Source: Pontibacillus litoralis JSM 072002 (GTDB taxonomy: Bacteria > Bacillota > Bacilli > Bacillales > BH030062). Taken from it: a stretch of 64,000 nt of DNA. The position numbers were made by a program, and so were the translations under genes. Positions 55,328 to 63,618 of the stretch are shown here, piece after piece (position 1 is the first letter of the stretch; every line of letters begins with the position of its first letter). The notes under the pieces were generated by a model, which was not told the DNA's origin, searched no databases, and saw only the letters and a list, made by a program, of their open reading frames with translations. The DNA lies in assembly GCF_000775615.1 (NCBI RefSeq), contig NZ_AVPG01000011.1, positions 1 through 64,000 on the forward strand, in the 5' to 3' direction.

Positions 55328-56155
55328 ATGGATTTACATATGCATTCTATTTTTTCGGATGGTGAATGGACACCGGAGCAGTTAATTAGACAAGCAAATC
55401 AATCTTCTGTTAGAACAATGGCGATAACAGACCATGATGAGATTACTGGGTACGTGCAAGGGAAAAATCTAGCTCAAGAACTAGGTATTCAACTTATTGC
55501 TGGTATAGAACTGAATACGGATGGGCCTGATGGAGAACTGCACATGTTAGGCTACGGCTTTGACCCTGATAGTGAGCAATTAGTAAGGCACATTTCATGG
55601 AGGAAGCAGGAGCGAAGAGAATGGGCAGAGCGAATGATTAACAACTTATGTAAACTTGGGTATGACATTGATATAGAAGGGTGTCTAACACATGTTACAG
55701 GGGATATAATTGTCCGTACTCATATCGCTGAAGAATTAAAGGTCAAAGGATATTTCCGAACTGCGAACGAAGCGTATGCTAGTTTGTTAGTTAAAGGAGC
55801 TAAAGCTTATGTTGATCGTGAACCTTTTAGTGCCAAGCAAGCTATCGAACTGATTCATGACATTGGGGGTACAGCTTATATCGCTCATCCAGGTATATAT
55901 AATACTGAAGTTGACTTTGAAACATTGGTGCGCTATGGGTTGGATGGAATTGAAGTGTGGCATTCTAAGCATAGTGAAGATCAAGTGATATCTTTTTGGC
56001 GCGAAGCAATGCGGTTAAAGTTAGAGGTATCAGGGGGTAGTGACTTTCATGGTCCTAACTCTAGAAATCCATATGCTATTGGTAGTGTCTCGATACCTTC
56101 CTCAGTTAAGAAAGAATGGGAAGAAAAAGGGCTAGCGCTGAGAGGGAGTGAATGA
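55328..56155 (+). CDS. PHP-domain phosphoesterase
   Basis: A 275-residue PHP metallo-hydrolase: MDLHMHSIFSDGEWTP (first His pair and Asp), 'AITDHDEITG', 'IAGIELNT' (Glu), 'AHPGIYN' and 'GGSDFHG' supply the metal cluster. The sequence is of the YciV/TrpH type, whose E. coli member hydrolyses 3',5'-bisnucleotides and short RNAs. It is the first gene of a six-gene operon, ending one base before the next ATG at 56157. The ATG at 55328 has a GGGGGGATGG site upstream. It probably removes phosphate from an imported or processed phosphoester. Confidence 0.87.
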   Translation: MDLHMHSIFSDGEWTPEQLIRQANQSSVRTMAITDHDEITGYVQGKNLAQELGIQLIAGIELNTDGPDGELHMLGYGFDPDSEQLVRHISWRKQERREWAERMINNLCKLGYDIDIEGCLTHVTGDIIVRTHIAEELKVKGYFRTANEAYASLLVKGAKAYVDREPFSAKQAIELIHDIGGTAYIAHPGIYNTEVDFETLVRYGLDGIEVWHSKHSEDQVISFWREAMRLKLEVSGGSDFHGPNSRNPYAIGSVSIPSSVKKEWEEKGLALRGSE

Positions 56156-56156
56156 G

Positions 56157-56951
56157 ATGAACCTATATATTTCTTCGACACTTATGTGGTCATATCCGGT
56201 TGACGAAGTAATTCGGCTGGCAAGTGGGCTGGGCGTTGCTGGTGTAGAAGTTTGGGCAGAGCACGTCTGGCTACATCATACTTGCACGGAGAAGATAATA
56301 GCTGCCAAGGAGGAAACGGGATTGGATGTAACGTTGCATGCGGCAAGTTGGGATTTGAATTTATGTTCCCTCAATGAAGGAACTCGCATACAATCGGTAA
56401 CAGAAATAAAGAAATCCATGTACCTTGCTAAAAAAATTGGTGCAAATAACGTTACGTTTCACCCGGGTAGACTAACGTTAAAGTCCGAGTGGATAAAGTG
56501 GCACTTAGATCAATTACAGCAAAGTATTATCCGTTTATTGCAGTTAGGAGATGAACTTAACATAACGTTGTCGCTCGAATTAATGGAAGAGAAAGATAAA
56601 GAACTTCTTACGACAGCTGAACAAATGAATGCATTTTTGCAACATCTGCCTAGTTCATTAAAAACCACATTTGATATAGCGCATGTTCCGTTTAGTCGTA
56701 ACATCTTACAACAATTCAAGGAATTAGAGCGTATCAATAAAGTTCACATTAGTGATTCCACTTCAAAAGTGTATCATGTCCCTTTAGGTAAGGGTGAGCT
56801 AGCTATTACGCCAATACTTAACGAGTTAGCAAATGAAACGTATCCGATTGTGATTGAGGGATATGATGACTCAACTGAATTGAACATCTTAAAAGAAAAC
56901 ATGCGTTTTTTGCGTGAACAATATTCAATAGAAAAGGACGTGATTTGTTGA
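56157..56951 (+). CDS. Sugar phosphate isomerase/epimerase-like TIM-barrel protein
   Basis: A 264-residue AP-endonuclease-2/xylose-isomerase fold barrel. Likely metal residues are E31 (GVEVW), H61, H102 (FHPG), E141 (SLELME), D173 and H176 (TFDIAH), H197 (KVHISD) and E234 (VIEG). The family includes sugar isomerases, epimerases and endonuclease IV; the activity cannot be chosen from sequence. GAGGGAG lies before the ATG at 56157. It sits between the PHP and SurE genes, overlapping SurE by seven bases, so it should act on the same phosphorylated or carbohydrate substrate. Confidence 0.82.
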   Translation: MNLYISSTLMWSYPVDEVIRLASGLGVAGVEVWAEHVWLHHTCTEKIIAAKEETGLDVTLHAASWDLNLCSLNEGTRIQSVTEIKKSMYLAKKIGANNVTFHPGRLTLKSEWIKWHLDQLQQSIIRLLQLGDELNITLSLELMEEKDKELLTTAEQMNAFLQHLPSSLKTTFDIAHVPFSRNILQQFKELERINKVHISDSTSKVYHVPLGKGELAITPILNELANETYPIVIEGYDDSTELNILKENMRFLREQYSIEKDVIC

Positions 56952-57763
56952 GATTTCTAGTTACAAATGATGATGGTATACATGCAAAGGGAGTTAGTGT
57001 ATTGGTGGAAGTTCTTAAATTGTTCGGTGATGTGTATGTCGTTTGTCCAGATCAAGAGAGAAGTGCAGCTAGTCATTCGATAACATTGCGTCATCCTATT
57101 AAAGCGGAAAAAGTGCATTGGTTTGGTACGGGCGTACAAGCTTGGTCTGTTAATGGGACTACAGCAGATTGTGTCAAGCTTGCCTTAGATGCATTGCTAG
57201 ATGATAAACCTGATTATGTTATATCAGGCATCAACATTGGTCCGAATTTAGGACGTGATTGGTATTATTCGGGAACGATATCAGGAGCCGTTGAAGGTGC
57301 TTTGTACAATATTCCATCTCTTGCTGTTTCACTAGCTCACTTTTCTGAAAGTGCCATTAATTTCAATAGTGTCAAAGAGTTGTTCTATCAATTATGTGAA
57401 CAAATATTTCAGAAGAAATTCCCGAACCATACGTTGTTAAATGTGAATATACCCCATTTACCTTTAAGATTTTGCCAAGGGGTAGCAGTCGTACCGTTTA
57501 ATAAAAATATTTCTCGTTATCAATACGTTGGATTAAATGACCCGCAAGGCCAGGTTCATTATTGGCTCAAAGATAAACTACAACAAGTGATTCATGAAGA
57601 TACTGAGCAAGATTACGGGAAGCTTCGGAGTGGGTGTATTACAGTTACTCCAGTAAATGTCCATCAACAGCAACAGAAATTGCTTGCGAAGGTTGAACGC
57701 TGGTTTACCAGCTTTAATAAACAATTTAATGAGGGGGAAGAAAAAGTATGGGCAAAAAATTAG
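56945..57763 (+). CDS. surE: 5'/3'-nucleotidase SurE
   Basis: A 272-residue SurE-family nucleotidase: LVTNDDG at the start, 'DQERSAASHSIT', 'SGINIGPNLGRDWYYSGTISGAVEGAL' (metal and phosphate residues) and a C-terminal extension about 20 residues longer than E. coli SurE. It hydrolyses nucleoside 5'- and 3'-monophosphates and related phosphomonoesters. It starts at TTG with AAAGGA six bases upstream; a second TTG follows directly. Its end overlaps the lipoprotein gene by 16 bases. SurE in Firmicutes is rarely linked to ABC transporters, making this context unusual. Confidence 0.9.
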   Translation: MLRFLVTNDDGIHAKGVSVLVEVLKLFGDVYVVCPDQERSAASHSITLRHPIKAEKVHWFGTGVQAWSVNGTTADCVKLALDALLDDKPDYVISGINIGPNLGRDWYYSGTISGAVEGALYNIPSLAVSLAHFSESAINFNSVKELFYQLCEQIFQKKFPNHTLLNVNIPHLPLRFCQGVAVVPFNKNISRYQYVGLNDPQGQVHYWLKDKLQQVIHEDTEQDYGKLRSGCITVTPVNVHQQQQKLLAKVERWFTSFNKQFNEGEEKVWAKN

Positions 57764-58785
57764 TGATGATGTTGATGACGGCGTTGTTTTTAATGGTGGT
57801 AACTGCTTGTAGTAGTGGTCAAGAAGGTGGAGGCAGTTCTGAAGGGAATTCAAAAGAAACGAGCAAAGCGGACGGCGATTTAAATTTTTATACATCTCAA
57901 CCAGATGCAGATGCGGAGAAATTAATAGCTGCGTTTAATGAAGAATATCCTGATGTTACAGTTAATATGTTCCGATCAGGAACGGAAGAAGTAATTAGTA
58001 AGATTCAAGCCGAGCACCAGGCTGGTTCTGTGCAAGCTGATGTACTTCTTGTTGCGGACGCTGTCACTTTTAAAAGTTTAAAAGAACAAAATTTATTATT
58101 GTCATATGAATCAACCGAGCATAAAGAAATTCCGAACCAGTTTGTAGATTCTGATTATACTTATTCTGGAACAAAGGTTATGACTACAGCATTGGCGGTA
58201 AACACAGAAAAAGTTAGTGACGTACCTGATTCATGGCAAGCGATAACAAATGAAAATGCCAAAGGAGAAGCTGTTATGCCTAGTCCTTTGTATTCAGGAG
58301 CAGCGGCATATAATTTAGGTGTTCTAACTAGAGACAATCAATTCGGTTGGGATTTCTATGAGATGTTAAATAGAAATGAAGTTATGGTAACGAAAGGGAA
58401 TGGTGCAGCTTTAAAAGAGGTGATTAGTGGAAATAAGTCGTATGCAATGGTTGTTGATTTCGTTGTTGCTCGTGCAGAACAGGAAGGATCACCTGTTAAA
58501 CTTGTATATCCTAATGAAGGTGTACCGGCGATTACAGAACCAATAGCAATTCTGAAAGACGCCAAAAATGAAGAGGCGGCAAAAGCGTTTGTAGATTTTG
58601 TATTATCTGAGAAAGGACAATCTGTTCAAGCAGAGATTGGTTACACTCCCATTAGAGCAGGTATTGATGCACCAGAAGGTTTAAAAACAATCGACGAGTT
58701 AAATATTATTGAATCAGATTTGAATGAATTATATAAATCTAGAGAAGAAGATAAGCAACAGTTTTCCGATTTGGCAGGAGAGTAA
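57748..58785 (+). CDS. ABC transporter substrate-binding lipoprotein (FbpA/AfuA-like)
   Basis: A 345-residue lipoprotein: signal peptide and lipobox VTAC (Cys21), an acidic Ser/Gly linker, then a type II periplasmic-binding fold (about 40-335) with 'DLNFYTSQPDADAEKLIAAFNEEYPDVTVNMFRSG' and 'AVMPSPLYSGAAAYN' type motifs of the iron(III)/phosphonate class. In this class FbpA binds Fe3+, PhnS binds 2-aminoethylphosphonate and AfuA binds hexose phosphates. I do not see FbpA's tyrosine pair clearly, and the phosphatase neighbours favour a phosphorylated ligand. GGGGGAAG precedes the ATG. Confidence 0.85.
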   Translation: MGKKLVMMLMTALFLMVVTACSSGQEGGGSSEGNSKETSKADGDLNFYTSQPDADAEKLIAAFNEEYPDVTVNMFRSGTEEVISKIQAEHQAGSVQADVLLVADAVTFKSLKEQNLLLSYESTEHKEIPNQFVDSDYTYSGTKVMTTALAVNTEKVSDVPDSWQAITNENAKGEAVMPSPLYSGAAAYNLGVLTRDNQFGWDFYEMLNRNEVMVTKGNGAALKEVISGNKSYAMVVDFVVARAEQEGSPVKLVYPNEGVPAITEPIAILKDAKNEEAAKAFVDFVLSEKGQSVQAEIGYTPIRAGIDAPEGLKTIDELNIIESDLNELYKSREEDKQQFSDLAGE

Positions 58786-58805
58786 GTGAGGGGGAGTTAT
58801 AGAGT

Positions 58806-60518
58806 ATGTTAAGTCAAACTAAACGAGGGCAAAATAAATTGCCCTCCTCCCATTTTATGAATCGTATATTGAAATATATCGGTATAGTATTGTTAGTTAT
58901 CTTTTTTGTAATACCAATTTTCCGTTTGTTCATGCTCAGCTTTCAAACAGATCAAGGGTTTCAATTGACTCATTACGTTGAGATGCTACAAAGAGAAGAA
59001 ACGTGGAACGTGTTACAAAACACATTGTATGTCGTAGGAGGAGCAACTATTCTATCGATTATCATCGGTGTAGGTATGGCATGGCTTGTCGCCTATAGTG
59101 ATATTAGAATGAAAAACGGCATGCAAATATTGATTATTATGCCGTTTATTATACCTTCCTACATAGTGACATTATCGTGGACGCAGTTTTTTGCTCCAAA
59201 CGCTTGGTTTTCTTCATTACTACAATCAATAGCTATTGAAACGTGGGATTTGTATAGCTTAAGTGGCATGGTATTTGTAATGGGTCTTTCCCATTATCCA
59301 CTTGTCTATTTATTAACAGTTCGTATGTTTCGTAAAGTGCCTCGAGACTTGGAAATGGCATCAAGAATATCTGGTGCTGGTAGGCTTAAAACGTTTTTTA
59401 CGGTGACAGCACCAATAGCGCTACCAGGCATAGCTAGCGGAGGATTGCTAGCATTTTTAGCAAGTCTTGATAATTTTGGTATTCCTGCTTTTCTTGGTAT
59501 TCCTGCAAATATAAATGTATTAAGTACTTACATATATGAGCAAGTAGTAGGATTTGGGCCAAGTGCCTTTGCAAAAGCGGCGACGTTGTCTGTGTTGTTA
59601 GGTATGTTGGCATTAATAGGAACGTTTATTCAATGGTTATTAGTACGTAAATCTAAGTCATTAGAAACAGTAAATGAAGATTTTCAAGCAAGGTTCTCAC
59701 TAGGGAAATATCGTGGAGTAATAGAAGTCTGTGTTTGGTCTTTACTTGTATTTACGAGTGTGGTTCCATTGTTATCGATGATCAGTACATCTTTTATTAA
59801 AGCATATGGTCTTGATTTTACATGGGACAACCTTACACTCGATCACTATCGCTTCGTGCTGATGGAGAGTGGCAAGACGCAGCAGGCGATTACGAATAGT
59901 ATTATGCTTGGATTTGGGACAATGCTTATCTGTTTAATATGTGGTACTGCTATTGCTTACTTCCGTGTTAGAAAGCCAACTAAATGGTTAAAAGCCATAG
60001 AAGTCATTATTGGCTTACCATATGCTCTACCAGGTATTGTTTTAGCGTTAGCGATGATTTTTGCATGGATGGAGCCGATACCGGGTTGGAATCCTGGTAT
60101 ATATGGAAGTATGAAAATATTGTTCATTGCCTACGTTACGCGTTTTCTTATTTTACAAATTAGAGGAAGTATTACTGCAATTATGCAAGTAGATCCTTCT
60201 ATGGAGGAAGCAGCTCATGTTAGTGGTGCTAGTAACATGGTGAAATGGAAGTCCATCTTGTTACCTTTAATTATGCCTGGAGTACTAAGTGGGAGCTTCT
60301 TGGTATTATTACAGGCGTTAACGGAGCTAACTGTATCATCGTTATTGTGGTCGGCAGGATCGGAAACGATTGGTCTTGTTATTTTCAACTTTGAACAGGC
60401 AGGATATACAACTTATTCAACAGCTTTTTCTTCATTGATTGTACTGCTTATTGCAGTGGGTATCTTATTATTATACGGAATCAAAAATGTTGGCAAGGTA
60501 AGGAGGGGGAAGAGTTGA
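58806..60518 (+). CDS. ABC transporter permease, fused double membrane domain
   Basis: A 570-residue fusion of two BPD_transp_1 halves with about 12 helices. Each half has an EAA-like coupling loop: 'EMASRISGAGRLKTFFTVTAPIALPG' and 'EEAAHVSGASNMVKWKSILLPLIMPG'. Such double permeases are typical of FbpB/AfuB-class importers. The start follows GAGGGGGAG; the stop overlaps the ATPase start by two bases (TTGA). It should form one complex with the upstream lipoprotein and the downstream ATPase. Confidence 0.93.
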   Translation: MLSQTKRGQNKLPSSHFMNRILKYIGIVLLVIFFVIPIFRLFMLSFQTDQGFQLTHYVEMLQREETWNVLQNTLYVVGGATILSIIIGVGMAWLVAYSDIRMKNGMQILIIMPFIIPSYIVTLSWTQFFAPNAWFSSLLQSIAIETWDLYSLSGMVFVMGLSHYPLVYLLTVRMFRKVPRDLEMASRISGAGRLKTFFTVTAPIALPGIASGGLLAFLASLDNFGIPAFLGIPANINVLSTYIYEQVVGFGPSAFAKAATLSVLLGMLALIGTFIQWLLVRKSKSLETVNEDFQARFSLGKYRGVIEVCVWSLLVFTSVVPLLSMISTSFIKAYGLDFTWDNLTLDHYRFVLMESGKTQQAITNSIMLGFGTMLICLICGTAIAYFRVRKPTKWLKAIEVIIGLPYALPGIVLALAMIFAWMEPIPGWNPGIYGSMKILFIAYVTRFLILQIRGSITAIMQVDPSMEEAAHVSGASNMVKWKSILLPLIMPGVLSGSFLVLLQALTELTVSSLLWSAGSETIGLVIFNFEQAGYTTYSTAFSSLIVLLIAVGILLLYGIKNVGKVRRGKS

Positions 60519-61552
60519 GTACGGTTATAAATGGTTTAACGAAGAAATTCAATCATGTAGAGGCATTACATATTGATGAAATCACTATTGAAACAGGTGA
60601 ATTTGTAGCAATACTAGGTCCTTCAGGATGTGGGAAAACAACATTAATGCGTATATTGGCTGGGTTTGAAACGCCAACGAGTGGCACTGTTTATATGGAA
60701 AGCCAATGTGTAAGTGATGCTAATACTGTAGTTCCACCTGAGAAGCGGAATATGAGCTTGGTATTTCAGTCATTTGCGTTATGGCCACATAAAACTGTTA
60801 AAGAGCACGCTGAATTTCCATTACTTCACGACCGATTCATGAAGAAGTTGGACAAAGACGCAAGAATCGCTAGAGTAGACGAAATATTAGAGATTGTTGG
60901 CTTAGAGTCGATGGGACATAGGTACCCTAATCAGCTTTCAGGTGGTCAGCGTCAACGTGTAGCATTAGCGCGAGCGCTTGTTGCTAAACCAAAATTAATG
61001 CTCATGGATGAACCTTTAAGCAGCTTAGATGCGGAGTTGCGAGTTGAGATGCGAAAGGAAATTCAACAAATACATCGACTTACAAAGACGACTATTTTGT
61101 ACGTAACACACGATCAAAGTGAGGCGTTAGCAATGGCTGATCGTATCGTTGTAATGAAGGATGGCAAGGTAGAACAAATAGGAACACCAAAACAAATTTA
61201 CGCTAAACCAGAAACGGAATTTGTGGCAACATTTGTAGGGAAGGCCAATTTAGTACATGGGCAGTGGGAAGAAGGTCAATTCATACCTAAATATGCTGAC
61301 CATTCTGTTAGATGGTCAGATGAGGAGGTTGCTGAGCGTTTTAAAGATAAGGGGATTTTTCCGGTACGTCCCGAACAATTGGAATTAGTAAAGGAAGGTA
61401 CTGGCATACTAGGTGTTGTTACGAGTGTTCAATATCAAGGAAAGGAAATCCATTATACTGTAGATGTTCAAGGAGAGACTTTCTTTGTACATGGTAATTT
61501 ATTCACTGTTTTTGGTATTGGTGATGAGGTTATAATCCAAAAAAACAAGTGA
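60515..61552 (+). CDS. ABC transporter ATP-binding protein
   Basis: A 345-residue ATPase: Walker A GPSGCGKTT (35-43), Q-loop Gln85, signature LSGGQ (141-145), Walker B LMLMDEP (161-167) and the switch His199. The C-terminal third is a TOBE-like regulatory region, as in Fbp/Pot/AfuC ATPases. It starts at TTG with AAGGAGGGGG upstream, overlapping the permease stop. Last gene of the operon, before a strong terminator. Confidence 0.94.
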   Translation: MSTVINGLTKKFNHVEALHIDEITIETGEFVAILGPSGCGKTTLMRILAGFETPTSGTVYMESQCVSDANTVVPPEKRNMSLVFQSFALWPHKTVKEHAEFPLLHDRFMKKLDKDARIARVDEILEIVGLESMGHRYPNQLSGGQRQRVALARALVAKPKLMLMDEPLSSLDAELRVEMRKEIQQIHRLTKTTILYVTHDQSEALAMADRIVVMKDGKVEQIGTPKQIYAKPETEFVATFVGKANLVHGQWEEGQFIPKYADHSVRWSDEEVAERFKDKGIFPVRPEQLELVKEGTGILGVVTSVQYQGKEIHYTVDVQGETFFVHGNLFTVFGIGDEVIIQKNK

Positions 61553-61617
61553 TAAAAAAACGACTAATCTGTGTTAGCTCTCATTCCATACGGGCTAAGG
61601 CTGGTTAGTCGTTTTTG
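61553..61617 (+). terminator. Terminator of the phosphoester-transport operon
   Basis: AAAACGACTAA ... TTAGTCGTTTT outer stem with an inner TTAGC / GCTAA pairing, followed by T residues. Confidence 0.88.
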
Positions 61618-61820
61618 TATGTGGTGCTATGAAAGTTGGTTCATAAAGCTCTGTGAAAATCGTAGACGTATGCTTTCGTTCACTTGCTATACTACTACTT
61701 AAAGCTGCGTCGTTCGAATCTCTCTGTCCTTTCTTTCTTCTTTCGAAACACGTACTTTCCTTCATTTCTACACCATGAATTTGTTAAATTTTACATATTA
61801 AGTAGAAATGTTTATACATA

Positions 61821-62207
61821 TTATTTTGGCACGACTCCTACTGTACAACGTGATACACAAATTAAGTTATCTTCTTCATCTAGAACTCTAATTTCCCAGA
61901 CCATTGTACTTTTTCCGATATGAACGGGTGTTGCGATGCCGTAAACGATTCCGGATTTTTTGCTTTTTAGGTGGTTAGCATTTATTTCAATCCCGAATAC
62001 ATTATATTTGTCCATATCGACATGGAGAATAGATCCGATGCTAGCTGCGGTTTCTGCTAAAGCGACACTAGCTCCACCGTGTAAATAGCCAAGAGGCTGA
62101 TGTGTGCGTTCATCTACTGGCATCGATAGTACCACACGTTCTTTCGTAAGGGTAATTTCCTGAATGCCAAGTGTTTCTATCATAGAGTGGTGATAATTCA
62201 TTTCCAT
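61821..62207 (-). CDS. yuxO: Hotdog-fold thioesterase (YuxO/PaaI-like), possible DHNA-CoA thioesterase
   Basis: A 128-residue single-hotdog thioesterase: 'LGYLHGGASVALAETAASIGS' holds the catalytic Glu on the central helix. Family members include PaaI and MenI, which frees 1,4-dihydroxy-2-naphthoate from CoA. It lies just downstream of menA, with menF beyond, so a menaquinone role is a reasonable inference, although PaaI-like broad specificity is possible. AAGGATGTG lies about 12 bases before the ATG. Complete. Confidence 0.85.
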   Translation of the reverse strand: MEMNYHHSMIETLGIQEITLTKERVVLSMPVDERTHQPLGYLHGGASVALAETAASIGSILHVDMDKYNVFGIEINANHLKSKKSGIVYGIATPVHIGKSTMVWEIRVLDEEDNLICVSRCTVGVVPK

Positions 62208-62291
62208 ATGTATAAGTCACATCCTTATTAAATTAGTTTTCCTCCTTACGTATATTCTTGTTGGGATTGGTAATATCCTGCAAAGCAAGAA

Positions 62292-62320
62292 AAAAGACAA
62301 GCAGTTATTTGCTTGTCTTT
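62292..62320 (-). terminator. Terminator after menA
   Basis: AAAGACAAGCA / TTGCTTGTCTTT stem with a short loop; a T run follows on the minus strand. The thioesterase gene beyond may need read-through or its own promoter. Confidence 0.85.
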
Positions 62321-63266
62321 ACCATTGTACGGGTATAAATAATTGTAATAATAGCGATATACCTAATAAAAATCCGAAAATAGTGTTGGTTTGTGCTGTG
62401 AATTTCATTGCAGGTAGCATTTGTAATGGTGATCCTTTCTGCTTGAAACCTTTTACTGCTTTTGCTGCTTTAGGTACACTGAATAAGACAATAAGTGACC
62501 AAATAGGTAAGATGTCGATTAAGGTATAAATAAATACAAGAGCATAAGCAGATAGGAACAATGTTGTTAAAAACGCTACAGCACCGTTGTGATCTAACAA
62601 AATAGCGATTGTCTTTCTTCCGCTTTCTTTGTCACCGTCTAAATCTCTAATGTTATTCGCTAATAAGATTGCACCAATTAACAGAGCCACGGGAATGGAA
62701 ATGTATATAATATTCCCTGTAATTTGGAGTGTTTGAATGTAATAACTAATTCCAATAATAACAGTACCCATAAATAATCCAGATACGATTTCTCCGAATG
62801 GAGTGTATGCGATTGGATATGGTCCTCCTGTGTATAAATACCCGAAAGCCATGGAAATAAGACCGATAACTGCAATCCACCAATTCGTTACGATGCAAAT
62901 ATAAACACCGAGCAGTATAGCAACTGCAAAAAAGGAAAGAGCGAGTTGGAGCACTTTCTTCGGTGGTATTCCATCACGAACAATAGCACCACCTATTCCA
63001 ATCGAATGCTCTGTATCTAGTCCACGAACATAATCATAATATTCATTGAACATATTGGTAGCGGCTTGAATTAAGATCGATGCGAGCAGCATGGCGAAAA
63101 AAAGTGTAAAATCAACAGATTCTTCTATTCCGGCATAAGCGGTACCAACAAAGACGGGAACGAAAGCAGCTGTTAACGTGTGAGGTCTTAATAGCCTCCA
63201 CCAAACTTGCCAACCTTTTCGTTCATTTAAAGCAGTTTGTATATCCTTTTTATTCATTTGTTGCAT
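62319..63266 (-). CDS. menA: 1,4-dihydroxy-2-naphthoate polyprenyltransferase
   Basis: A 315-residue UbiA-family prenyltransferase with nine predicted helices that joins DHNA to a polyprenyl chain in menaquinone synthesis. Two Asp-rich motifs are present: NMFNEYYDYVRGLD (71-84) and 'NNIRDLDGDKESGR' (about 205-218). GGGAGAG precedes the ATG. Divergent from menF, which starts the menFD operon in Bacillus; a 350-base shared promoter region lies between. Confidence 0.96.
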   Translation of the reverse strand: MQQMNKKDIQTALNERKGWQVWWRLLRPHTLTAAFVPVFVGTAYAGIEESVDFTLFFAMLLASILIQAATNMFNEYYDYVRGLDTEHSIGIGGAIVRDGIPPKKVLQLALSFFAVAILLGVYICIVTNWWIAVIGLISMAFGYLYTGGPYPIAYTPFGEIVSGLFMGTVIIGISYYIQTLQITGNIIYISIPVALLIGAILLANNIRDLDGDKESGRKTIAILLDHNGAVAFLTTLFLSAYALVFIYTLIDILPIWSLIVLFSVPKAAKAVKGFKQKGSPLQMLPAMKFTAQTNTIFGFLLGISLLLQLFIPVQW

Positions 63267-63322
63267 AATTGTCTCTCCCTTAGGATTAGAGCGATGGATT
63301 ATAGTTTTTTAGCTCAACCTTT

Positions 63323-63351
63323 AGTTTAGGCAAATCGGACTTTGCTGTCAA
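63323..63351 (-). promoter_or_regulatory. Promoter of menA
   Basis: On the minus strand TTGACA (63346-63351) and TAAACT (63323-63328) are 17 bases apart. Confidence 0.75.
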
Positions 63352-63560
63352 TTAGAGATGAGAAAAGGGAATTACCAATTAATTTGGAGCTTTGTGGCTA
63401 GGAATGTCGGTTGTCTTTGTGGCATCATAGATGTAGAACTTATGATGCTGAAAAGGATGTAACAGGTAGAGGATTGAATTTATCTTAAAGCATGGCTTGA
63501 GGAAATGGACGAAAGAGCATAAAATAAATAGGTATGGGATTTACGGGTTACCGTCTTTAT

Positions 63561-63571
63561 ATTGGTATAAT
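63561..63571 (+). promoter_or_regulatory. Extended -10 promoter element of menF
   Basis: ATTGGTATAAT contains TGnTATAAT; no good -35 is seen. It is about 48 bases before the menF start. Confidence 0.5.
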
Positions 63572-63618
63572 GGAAGAGCATTATGCGAATAGTCCCTGTT
63601 GATTGGAGGGCGATGGTT

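Larger units (their letters stand above)
63267..63618. other. Divergent control region between menA and menF
   Basis: It holds the menA promoter (63323-63351) and a menF extended -10 (63561-63571). I see no other feature. Confidence 0.55.

Noticed and set aside
57748-61552. Simple ferric-iron importer
   Set aside because: The transporter class allows it, but there is no Fur-like site that I can see, and the linked phosphatase genes fit a phosphorylated ligand better; kept as an alternative.
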